Source: Bacteriovoracaceae bacterium UBA4573 (GTDB lineage Bacteria > Bdellovibrionota > UBA1018 > UBA923). From it: 42,535 bases of DNA. A model generated the notes under the pieces. The model searched no databases, was not told the origin of the DNA, and saw nothing but the letters and a program-made list of their open reading frames with translations. The stretch lies in assembly GCA_002387735.1 (NCBI GenBank), contig DGKJ01000119.1, positions 1 to 42,535 of the forward strand. Reading direction: 5' to 3'. Shown here in pieces: positions 1 to 6,630 of this stretch; position 1 is the stretch's first letter; each line of letters begins with the position of its first letter. The translations under genes and the position numbers were made by a program.

Positions 1-1121
1 TTTGGAATACCGTAGTGATCTTCGTCTAAAATTTTTCTCGCACGCCGTAGTTCCAGGTTGTCTTCGGTTTCTTCGCCCCATGGCAGCGACAGCATCCAGT
101 CAAGGTAGTTTCTAATTAAATTGTGTTCGGGCGAGGTTTCTGGGGTCGACTCGAACTTTGCTACTTCTTCGAGCGCTACCTTTTTTGCTTCGGGACTTAA
201 TTTGGTTTTTGCGATTTTTTCACGGTATTGTTCACTGCTTGACGGAGCGCCGCCCTCTTCGTTGCCGAGCTCTCGTTTTATGGAACGAAGCTGCTCGCGC
301 AAAAAGAAGTCGCGCTGCATTTTTTGAATTTTTTGACCGACGTCTTCGGTAATTCGTTTTTGGACTTCTGAAACCTCGTGTTCCCTTTTTAGGTAAAAGA
401 GCAATTTTTCAAATCGCTCCCGAGTGGAAACGGTTTCAAGAAATTCCTGTACGTGCTCTTTTTGGAGGCCCAGGGAAAACGCTACTAAATCGGCCAAAGC
501 CGCTGGATTAGGCGCATTGGCCAGGGCGAGCTTCATTTCTTCAGTAAAGAAAGGGTTGCTCTCAGAAATCGTTTTGATCTGCAAAAGTACGGCTCGGGTG
601 AGCGCGTCGAGTTCCACTCCGCGTTCGATCACATCTTCCAGGTATTCAACTTGAACCACCAGAAATGGCTCGTTTCGAACCACTTTTTTTACTCGAAAAC
701 GTTTGAGCGCGTGAACCAAGACGGCGGCGCCCCCCGTTGAGTCATTGAGTTTTCGAATGATTCTAGCTGCTACCCCCACGCTGTGGAGCGATTCGATGCC
801 TTCGATCGAGTCAGTCTTGGCGGGCTCTTTTGGGGGCCGGCCCGAAATGTCTAAGCCCGAGCTTCCAGTAGCTTCGCGACTCAACAATAGGCCGACAAGG
901 CCCCGGTTTTCCATGGCTTCTTCAATAGTTTCAACTAGTTCTGGTTTAGATAGCACCAGGGGCGAAAACATACCCGGAAACGCCGGTGCCGACTGCACCG
1001 GCACGACAAATAGGGTAGTCGGGAGTACTGAATCCGGGCGAGTTAGAGCCTTTTCCAGGGTGCTTCGCTCAGATTCCGACAGTTCAGGTAGGTTTGAAGA
1101 TTCCAATTCATGATCACTCAT
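1..1121 (-). CDS. lon: ATP-dependent protease Lon, N-terminal part (3' end outside window)
   Basis: About 373 residues are visible, read from an ATG at 1121 down to the window edge with no stop. The start has the Lon substrate-binding (LON) domain: a VVPVQSAPAFPGMFSPL-type strand region near residues 39-56, then GVAARIIRK and the helical part. The linker before the AAA+ module follows, with the hallmark QREFFLREQL-like text (here QRDFFLREQLRSIKREL) and YLDWMLSLPW near the cut. Lon degrades misfolded and regulatory proteins in the cytoplasm using ATP. The AAA+ and Ser-Lys protease parts lie outside the window. The start is the only suitable ATG and follows a G-rich Shine-Dalgarno that is itself in a hairpin (see the regulatory feature). 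It lies 47 bases downstream of a lipoprotein gene on the same strand. Confidence 0.95.
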   Translation of the reverse strand, partial: MSDHELESSNLPELSESERSTLEKALTRPDSVLPTTLFVVPVQSAPAFPGMFSPLVLSKPELVETIEEAMENRGLVGLLLSREATGSSGLDISGRPPKEPAKTDSIEGIESLHSVGVAARIIRKLNDSTGGAAVLVHALKRFRVKKVVRNEPFLVVQVEYLEDVIERGVELDALTRAVLLQIKTISESNPFFTEEMKLALANAPNPAALADLVAFSLGLQKEHVQEFLETVSTRERFEKLLFYLKREHEVSEVQKRITEDVGQKIQKMQRDFFLREQLRSIKRELGNEEGGAPSSSEQYREKIAKTKLSPEAKKVALEEVAKFESTPETSPEHNLIRNYLDWMLSLPWGEETEDNLELRRARKILDEDHYGIP

Positions 1122-1140
1122 ACCCCCTTAAAGATGGGGG
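1119..1140 (-). promoter_or_regulatory. hairpin covering the lon ribosome-binding site
   Basis: In the lon mRNA sense, five C (1140-1136) can pair with five G (1127-1123) around the 8-base loop AUCUUUAA, and the G run is the Shine-Dalgarno (AAGGGGG) one base before the AUG at 1121. Five consecutive G-C pairs would mask the ribosome-binding site. The pairing is visible in the sequence. A role in translational or thermal control of Lon is inference. Confidence 0.45.
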
Positions 1141-1168
1141 CAAGAGTGCGGCAGTCAATACAGCTAAG

Positions 1169-1681
1169 TTAAAGATTCGGACGGGCTAGGATTTTTTGAT
1201 TGATTTGACCGACCATTTCGTTTGCTCGAATGGTTTCGGGTTCGGAAACTCGTACCCAGGATTCAAAGCTGCCATCGGATTTAAGACGCTCAACTTCTTC
1301 TTCGGGTATAACGGTTACTTTGACACCGCCTAATTGTTTTTCCGCAGTAATGAGGAACTTGTAACGAGTCTGTAAATACCGTTTTCTAGGAAATCCATTC
1401 ACGGAGTATTCGAGGTATTTGTCATTTGAAGTGGAATAAATCCAATCAGTGCGGATTCGGCCGCTTTCGGAGTCTTCTTCGTCGAGTTTAATTTCCGAAA
1501 CCGCGGCGAGAATGGCTTTCCAAACCATTTCATAGTCTTCTTCGAAAACCTTGGTGTTCGAGAGGCTGGCGTATTTTTGCGTCTTATACGGAGCGGACGA
1601 GCATGCAACAAAAGTGCTGACCGTGAAAAGGGCAAATAAACAGGCTGAACTTCGAATCCATTTTTTTACCGCGTGTTTCAT
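1169..1681 (-). CDS. small outer-membrane lipoprotein, possibly BamC-like
   Basis: This 170-residue protein starts with a basic n-region, a hydrophobic core and the lipobox FVAC, so Cys27 is the likely lipidated residue. The mature part is a single alpha/beta domain: YEMVWKAIL helix, EEDSESGRIRTDW strand region, then a RYKFLITAEK strand and a KVTVIPEEE strand. This resembles the helix-grip repeat of BamC/NlpB-type lipoproteins, where a helix with a conserved W precedes strands that return to an R-x-DW-type edge. The ATG overlaps the stop of the upstream AMIN-domain gene by four bases (ATGA), so the two are translationally coupled. The lipoprotein call is firm. The BamC-like link is a fold guess from layout only. 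Confidence 0.7.
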   Translation of the reverse strand: MKHAVKKWIRSSACLFALFTVSTFVACSSAPYKTQKYASLSNTKVFEEDYEMVWKAILAAVSEIKLDEEDSESGRIRTDWIYSTSNDKYLEYSVNGFPRKRYLQTRYKFLITAEKQLGGVKVTVIPEEEVERLKSDGSFESWVRVSEPETIRANEMVGQINQKILARPNL

Positions 1682-2187
1682 GGTTTGAAATCCAACACGA
1701 TTCGAGCCGGGTTGGATAGGTGAAAAATTTCAACTTTAGGCTTATTTGCAGTAGTAAACTCAAGTATGGCCAGCCCATCGTCGACAATTTGTACCGGAGT
1801 TAACTTCTTGATCAGAGAACTTTTTTTGAAGAGTGTTTCAGCTTTTTCTTTTTTAAAATCGTAAGTTGCGGATCCCCAGAGACTAACTATAACTTTCTTT
1901 TTTTCCGGTACCGCGACCATTTCGTAGTGAGGCGGTTCTTTGGTTGCTTCGCCGCTGTCGAGTTCGAACACCACGCGCTCGTAACCATCTTTGCCGATTG
2001 GCGATCTTCGAAGGTCGGTGATTCTGAACGTGCGCACCAACTGATTACCACCGATAACCGTACCATCGGAGACGTAGTGATTTTTTTTCTTTCCAGCAGA
2101 GTCGGTCATAAAACTTTGTTTAAGAGGTGGTGCTGCGATTGCCAAAGTTGAGGCGATTCCTAAAATCAGTGCGAGTGTGTGTTTCAT
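1678..2187 (-). CDS. secreted AMIN-domain protein
   Basis: This 169-residue protein has a signal peptide (MKHTLALILGIASTLAIAAP, cleavage probably after AIA) and one AMIN-type domain. The domain opens with RTFRITDLRRSPIGKDGYERVVFEL and ends with the characteristic FHLSNPARIVLDFKP at the very C-terminus. AMIN domains are beta-sandwich modules that target periplasmic proteins such as AmiC and the PilQ secretin to septal or envelope peptidoglycan. No amidase or secretin part is attached, so this is a free-standing AMIN protein of unknown partner. It is followed at once by a lipoprotein gene (four-base overlap) and lies 39 bases after the tail-anchored secreted protein, so the three probably form one envelope operon reading toward lon. 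Confidence 0.75.
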   Translation of the reverse strand: MKHTLALILGIASTLAIAAPPLKQSFMTDSAGKKKNHYVSDGTVIGGNQLVRTFRITDLRRSPIGKDGYERVVFELDSGEATKEPPHYEMVAVPEKKKVIVSLWGSATYDFKKEKAETLFKKSSLIKKLTPVQIVDDGLAILEFTTANKPKVEIFHLSNPARIVLDFKP

Positions 2188-2226
2188 ACTGGGTCAGTTT
2201 AGCTTGAAATATTGAAGGCGGCAATC

Positions 2227-3012
2227 TTAGCGGCGACGAGTCCAGAACCACGCAGCCCCCATGACGCATAGAGCAATTATTGTGATAATGAACCCGTTGG
2301 TTTTTTTCGGTTCTGGAGTCTTGGTGCCTTCCTCGTTTAGTGCCGTAGTTGGTGTGTCGGTAGTTTCAGTTTCACTGTCATTATGGGAAGTCGACGCGGG
2401 AGTAGCTCCGGGTGATTCGGTTTTAGGGGGAGATGGTGGTTCGTTGGCTGAATGACTAGCAGCAGCCATGGTTCGAAATTCTGAAAGGACCACGCGCGAG
2501 GTGTACGAGAGTTCACCTTGGTTTTTGGATTTCTGATATATTTCGTCCGAACCCAGACTGTTGACGAGTACTTCGTCGCCGTTTTTTCGACGTTCGACAT
2601 TGAACTTGGCAGTCGCCAATCCGGGTAAAAAATAACTTTGATCCCTTGAATCAAAAGGCCCCAGTAGTAAAACCACGTCTTCGCCTTCTTTGAACTCGGC
2701 GGTTCCGGCGACCCGCATTTCCATGCCGTCTTTGGCGCCGCCTGGCTGCCGAACGAGCACTTCTTTTTCACTGATGGTTCCTTTAAGCACTTCGTCGATT
2801 TTTACGCGGGTGTAGGTCATGATGCGGCCCGAACCGCTTGGTTCGTAGTCGACATGGGTTCCAACCACCACTCCGCGCACTATCGCTTGCGCTTCGTTCA
2901 CTACGGCGGTCATGGGCCGATCGACAAACGTGGTAGCAAGTAATGTGAAGGGCAAGGAAACCGTTAGACTCACAAATAAGAAAAATGCCGTGCGCTGTGC
3001 CTGTACGTTCAT
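2227..3012 (-). CDS. secreted protein with C-terminal membrane anchor, unknown function
   Basis: I do not recognise a family with certainty. The 261-residue product has an N-terminal signal peptide (hydrophobic FFLFVSLTVSLPFTLLA), then a compact beta-rich domain to about residue 180. That domain contains EAQAIVRGVVV, TRVKIDEVLKG and FKEGEDVVLLLG, a pattern common in small secreted beta-barrel-like domains that begin with 'sd.Iv.G.V'. Next comes a low-complexity linker rich in P, T, S and E (about residues 192-235). The end is one transmembrane helix (NGFIITIIALCVMGAAWFW) followed by RRR. This suggests export and inner-membrane retention by the tail, or recognition by a C-terminal sorting protease. 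There is no GG or LPxTG motif to name one. It is first in a minus-strand run leading to lon. Confidence 0.65.
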   Translation of the reverse strand: MNVQAQRTAFFLFVSLTVSLPFTLLATTFVDRPMTAVVNEAQAIVRGVVVGTHVDYEPSGSGRIMTYTRVKIDEVLKGTISEKEVLVRQPGGAKDGMEMRVAGTAEFKEGEDVVLLLGPFDSRDQSYFLPGLATAKFNVERRKNGDEVLVNSLGSDEIYQKSKNQGELSYTSRVVLSEFRTMAAASHSANEPPSPPKTESPGATPASTSHNDSETETTDTPTTALNEEGTKTPEPKKTNGFIITIIALCVMGAAWFWTRRR

Positions 3013-3057
3013 CTTAGAAATGTAATAGGTTCGAGAAACAGAAGAAAGAGGTTCTCG

Positions 3058-3990
3058 GTGAGAATGAAATATTTTTTTAGAACAAGCTGGATTGCACTTC
3101 TAGTTTCTCAATGCGCGTTTGCCACAATCGACCGCGAAATTGAACTTGCAATAACAGTAGACGATTTGCCTTCTACTAGCCTTGAACATACCCAAACTAT
3201 GACCCAAGCATTTCACGATCACGGTGTGAGGGGAGTTTATGGTTTCATTAATGGCAAGCGCGCATTAAATTCGGTAGTAGCTGATTTTTCGAATGCTGTT
3301 TTGCAGCACTGGGTAAACAGCGGTCATTTTTTAGGAAACCACACTTATTCTCATTCCGATCTTAACTCGACGGATGTTGCTCAGTACGAACAAGACATCG
3401 ACGCAAACGAGCCATGGTTGAATTTCTATAGTTCGAATGGGCAAGAGTTTAATTTTAAGTACTTTCGATTTCCGTTTTTAAGAGAGGGTAACACACTCAA
3501 AAAAAGAAATGCGGTACGGGAAGTTTTGGCGAAGCGCGGTTATTCGATTGCTCAAGTCACCGTCGACTTTGGGGACTATCTTTGGAGTGCGCCCTATAAG
3601 CGATGTCTGAAGAAAAAAGAGATTAAATCGCTTGAGTGGCTAAAAAAATCTTACGTAGATACGGCTTTTAAGAGCCTTCTGGGTTATGCGGCCCTGGCAA
3701 AGGCGATCTTTGATCGTCCGATTAAACACATTCTGCTTTTTCATACGAGTGCGATCAATGCGGATGCTACTGATTTACTAATACAGAAATTCAAAGAAGC
3801 AGGAGTTCGTTTCATAAGCTTGGAATCTGCACTCACGGATTCCGCTTATACCCAGAATCCCAACCTGCCTATTGGCGGAGGGGCAAATTTCTTAGACCAA
3901 ATGGCGCGGGCGCGGAAGGTAACGTATCCTAAAGAGCCGTCTATTCCAGCGCCTCCGAAAAAAAAATTAGCATCAATTTGTCGTGACTAG
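3058..3990 (+). CDS. secreted polysaccharide deacetylase (CE4 / NodB-type)
   Basis: This 310-residue protein with a signal peptide (ending near AFA, residue 22) hydrolyses N-acetyl groups from a polysaccharide, probably in the periplasm or outside the cell. CE4 motifs are present in order. Motif 1 is ITVDDLP (aspartates, one binding metal). Motif 2 is GNHTYSHSD, with both metal-binding histidines. Motif 3 is FRFPFLREG, with the substrate Arg. A late motif ends in LLFHTSAI, carrying the usual His. I chose the GTG at 3058 because AGAGG lies about 7 bases before it; the ATG two codons later is the alternative. Peptidoglycan deacetylases of this class are used by Bdellovibrio to mark prey walls. 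That role here is inference, since the substrate cannot be read from sequence. The stop overlaps the convergent neighbour by four bases. Confidence 0.88.
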   Translation: MRMKYFFRTSWIALLVSQCAFATIDREIELAITVDDLPSTSLEHTQTMTQAFHDHGVRGVYGFINGKRALNSVVADFSNAVLQHWVNSGHFLGNHTYSHSDLNSTDVAQYEQDIDANEPWLNFYSSNGQEFNFKYFRFPFLREGNTLKKRNAVREVLAKRGYSIAQVTVDFGDYLWSAPYKRCLKKKEIKSLEWLKKSYVDTAFKSLLGYAALAKAIFDRPIKHILLFHTSAINADATDLLIQKFKEAGVRFISLESALTDSAYTQNPNLPIGGGANFLDQMARARKVTYPKEPSIPAPPKKKLASICRD

Positions 3991-4670
3991 CGTCGCTTTT
4001 TAGAAAGCTCTATTCGTGAATCTTTTAGATTCACGGACCAATCGAAAAACGGTCTGCGAGGTAGGCCGCCAACTGTGTTGGAGTCGAAAACTGAAAGTTC
4101 AACTTCGCCTTTTTGGTTGAGGATCATTTCTCCGCCCCCGCCCAGAGGCAAAAGGCGAATAAAAATGTTTGAATGGCTAAAACCCACTTCTTCAAAGTAG
4201 GCAGCCAGCTGCCCTTTTCCGCTAAATGCTATGCGGCCGATCTCGCGCCCGCGACCCGAAATAAAAATTTGGTAATCTGCCGCATTGAAACTGCGTCCGT
4301 GAAGTTCGTTCTCTAGTCTTTTGATATCGGTAACAAAATTTTCGAAATCGTTTATTTGTTGGAAAAAAAAATGGTGTACGTAGCCTTGTTTGGTTTGCTG
4401 GTTCAAAACGATTGCCGAAAGACAGGGCCCCATTTTACCGGCGCGAACTTCTTGGCCCCTAGAAAACGCAAAAGTTTTGTTCCAGGCATTCATATCGTGA
4501 ATGGCAAGAATGCCTTGTTCTTGTTCTTCCTGAAGAACCTGTTTGCAGCGGGCTTCGTACGATTGATCCATTTGAAATAGCGCATCTAGAAAAGACGTTC
4601 TCTTGGCGGCGAAAACACCGCTTGGGAAAAAAAGAAGCCCCAAAGCTAAAAATAGTCCGACACTGCGCAT
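3987..4670 (-). CDS. secreted protein with CheD-like (Cys/His deamidase-fold) domain
   Basis: This 227-residue protein has a signal peptide (cleavage near FAA, residue 21). The rest reads like the CheD deamidase fold. A G-P-C motif at residues 81-83 is followed by a strand (SAIVLN), a turn (QQTKQG) and a His pair at 99-100, so His100 lies 17 residues after Cys83. That matches the Cys-His spacing of CheD (GSC...H). Later come the region near ISGRGREIGR and, near the end, LPLGGGGEMILNQKGEVEL, which mirrors the CheD C-terminal 'dvGG..gR.v.f....G.v' strand pair. CheD is normally a cytoplasmic chemoreceptor glutamine deamidase, and the CNF1 toxin shares the fold. A secreted copy with no chemotaxis neighbours is unusual. 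The Thr found six residues before Cys in CheD is Ala here. The family assignment is inference from motifs. Confidence 0.6.
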   Translation of the reverse strand: MRSVGLFLALGLLFFPSGVFAAKRTSFLDALFQMDQSYEARCKQVLQEEQEQGILAIHDMNAWNKTFAFSRGQEVRAGKMGPCLSAIVLNQQTKQGYVHHFFFQQINDFENFVTDIKRLENELHGRSFNAADYQIFISGRGREIGRIAFSGKGQLAAYFEEVGFSHSNIFIRLLPLGGGGEMILNQKGEVELSVFDSNTVGGLPRRPFFDWSVNLKDSRIELSKKRR

Positions 4671-4752
4671 AAGGGCCAGTTCCTTAGCATGGGGGGTAAT
4701 ATGTTGACAATAGAGGTCTGTTTTTGTGTGTTTTCGAGGCGTGGGTTCTAAA

Positions 4753-4828
4753 TGGTGGATCGTGCAAGGTTCGAACTTGCGACCCGTTGATTAAGAGTCA
4801 ACTGCTCTACCAGCTGAGCTAACGATCC
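4753..4828 (-). tRNA. tRNA-Lys (anticodon CTT)
   Basis: The 76-base minus-strand sequence folds as a complete cloverleaf. The acceptor arm GGATCGT pairs with ACGATCC, followed by discriminator A and an encoded CCA (4755-4753). The anticodon stem GTTGA/TCAAC encloses loop CTCTTAA, so the anticodon is CTT, reading AAG. The T arm is GCAAG-TTCGAAC-CTTGC. It stands alone, downstream of the guaB-like gene on the same strand. Confidence 0.97.
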
Positions 4829-4884
4829 ACCTAACAAAGAACCATCAAAAGAGAGCCTTGAATACTCTACTTTGGGTCAAAAAT

Positions 4885-5958
4885 TCAAGCTTCGCGTTTG
4901 GCGGCGCGGTCGTATTGTAGCGATTCACCACTCAACCCGTGAGGCAGGCTTTCGGCCACTACACCCGGTGCGCATTCTACGAATTCGGCGAATTCTCGCA
5001 GTTCTGTTAATGTGCGGGCGCCAACGTAGGAAAGACCAGAGCGCACACCCCCAAGGAACGTGCCCAAAACTTCCGAAACGGGCCCTTTGCTATGGACCCG
5101 AGTGGCAACGCCTTCCGGGTGGCGGTCTTTAAAATCATAGCCGTAATGCTTGTTCTGAGCTTCGGCCGAGGCCATGCCGCGGTAAGTGCCCGACTCGCGA
5201 GCCCATGCTGGTACTTCTTTAGAGCCAGCTAAGAGCTTGCCCAGCATCACCGCTGACGCCCCAGCAGCTAGCGCCTTTGTTGCGTCGCCACTATTACGAA
5301 TGCCGCCATCCGCGATGATCGGTGCGCGCACCGAGTGGGCGCAATCTGCAAGTGCTGTAAGTTGGCCGTAGCCCGCGCCGGTGACGACACGCGTGGTGCA
5401 CATGCTTCCCGGGCCGATACCTACCTTCAATACGTCGGCACCCCAGCGTTCAAGGTCCGATGCCCCTTCTGGAGTGGCCACATTACCAGCAATAAAAATT
5501 GGAGTGCGTAGGGGAGTGTGTGAGCCAGAGGGCAGGCCCAACGCATAATTTTTGAGTTCGCCCAACACACGTTGCATCATTGAACTGTGGCCGTGAGCTA
5601 CGTCCAAGCAGAGCACGTTAGCTCCGCGATCCATCAATTCTTTGGCGATTCCTACCTCTTCTAGGGTTACGCCCACGGCCATGGCGCGGTAAGGTAGATC
5701 AACAATCTTCGCCAGTTGCTCAAGACGTGCTTCACGAGAAAGATAGCGGTGAATGACGCCGAGTCCACCCATGCGGTGCATGGCAATGGCCATTTCGTGC
5801 TCGGTGATGGTGTCCATGTTCGAAGAAACTACAGGGCAGGTTAATGCGATTCCGCCCAGATTCAAAGATAGGTCGACTTTGGAGCGACTTTCGATGGTCG
5901 AAAATCGGGGTACTAACAACAAGTCGTCAAAGCCATAAGTTTTCTTTCGAATGCGCAT
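4885..5958 (-). CDS. IMP dehydrogenase / GMP reductase family enzyme lacking CBS domains
   Basis: This 357-residue TIM-barrel enzyme of purine interconversion carries the catalytic loop GIGPGSMCTTRVVTGAGYGQ with the nucleophilic Cys. It also has the phosphate-binding IADGGIRNSGDATKALAAGASAVMLG and the flap region YRGMAS. The N-terminal FDDLLLVP is typical of the superfamily. Classical IMP dehydrogenases are about 480-500 residues because two CBS domains are inserted after the first barrel strands. Here the barrel runs straight through, which is the length of GMP reductase (about 330-350). The C-terminal GGVRSGLSYVGARTLTEL also reads like GMP reductase. However, the catalytic Glu that I would expect after the YxGM-S turn in GMP reductase is not clearly aligned, and the strand before the cysteine loop is IMPDH-like. 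I therefore leave the direction of reaction open. Confidence 0.8.
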   Translation of the reverse strand: MRIRKKTYGFDDLLLVPRFSTIESRSKVDLSLNLGGIALTCPVVSSNMDTITEHEMAIAMHRMGGLGVIHRYLSREARLEQLAKIVDLPYRAMAVGVTLEEVGIAKELMDRGANVLCLDVAHGHSSMMQRVLGELKNYALGLPSGSHTPLRTPIFIAGNVATPEGASDLERWGADVLKVGIGPGSMCTTRVVTGAGYGQLTALADCAHSVRAPIIADGGIRNSGDATKALAAGASAVMLGKLLAGSKEVPAWARESGTYRGMASAEAQNKHYGYDFKDRHPEGVATRVHSKGPVSEVLGTFLGGVRSGLSYVGARTLTELREFAEFVECAPGVVAESLPHGLSGESLQYDRAAKREA

Positions 5959-6081
5959 GTAAAAAGAACCTCCGATGGAATTCCAAAAGCCCGAGCGACC
6001 ATAACATAGTCCGCCGAAAATGTGCTAGCCGCGGAGCAGGGAAAAACCCTATAATGGACGAAGTTCAACCGGGGAGGCTTC

Positions 6082-6624
6082 GTGGCAAAAAACAAAGTGA
6101 AAACAAAGGGTTTGGTATCGAAAGGCGCAAAGAGCCGACTAGCCGGTAAGCCCGTGAAAGAATCGGTCGTTCAGATGACCGAAGTGGTGCTGCCCAGTCA
6201 CACCAATGCTTTGGGGACCATTTTCGGGGGGCAAATCATGTCGTGGATCGACATCGCCGCAGCGATTGCTTCTTCGCGCCATGCCCGCGCTGTTTGCGTA
6301 ACGGCAAGTATCGATGCGCTTCACTTTTTAGCGCCGGCGCGACTAGGTCAGGTGGTCTGTCTATTCGCTTGTGTAAATGCGACCAACCGAACCTCCATGG
6401 AAGTTGGAGTTAGGGTAGAAAGCGAAGATCAACGCACGGGGATACGCAAAAAAATTGCAAAAGCTTATTTGACGTTTGTAGCCGTGAATGAAAAAGGCCA
6501 ACCAATAGAGGTTCCGCCCGCTATACCGGAATCACCCGATGAAATTCGGAGAAATCGCGAAGCCGTGCTTCGACGTGAAGCGCGCCTGCGTTTAAAACAA
6601 CAATTAAAAAATGAAAACGCCTAG
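6082..6624 (+). CDS. acyl-CoA thioesterase, hotdog fold (YciA/ACOT type)
   Basis: This 180-residue cytoplasmic enzyme cleaves acyl-CoA to free acid and CoA. The single hotdog domain shows the family signature LPSHTNALGTIFGGQIMSWID: the N-x-x-G-x-x-FGG turn followed by the long helix with the catalytic Asp. TASIDALHFLAPARLGQVV and TSMEVGVRVESED follow. The C-terminal tail (about residues 150-180) is basic and helical, as in YciA-like proteins. The start is GTG at 6082, chosen because GGGGAGG sits four bases before it. It is divergent from the IMPDH-like gene and convergent with the oligopeptide-binding lipoprotein gene, six bases apart. Confidence 0.88.
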   Translation: MAKNKVKTKGLVSKGAKSRLAGKPVKESVVQMTEVVLPSHTNALGTIFGGQIMSWIDIAAAIASSRHARAVCVTASIDALHFLAPARLGQVVCLFACVNATNRTSMEVGVRVESEDQRTGIRKKIAKAYLTFVAVNEKGQPIEVPPAIPESPDEIRRNREAVLRREARLRLKQQLKNENA

Positions 6625-6630
6625 TAGGAC

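Noticed and set aside
3987..4670. Chemotaxis CheD proper
   Set aside because: The signal peptide, the absence of neighbouring che genes and the missing Thr make normal CheD function unlikely, so only the fold is proposed.
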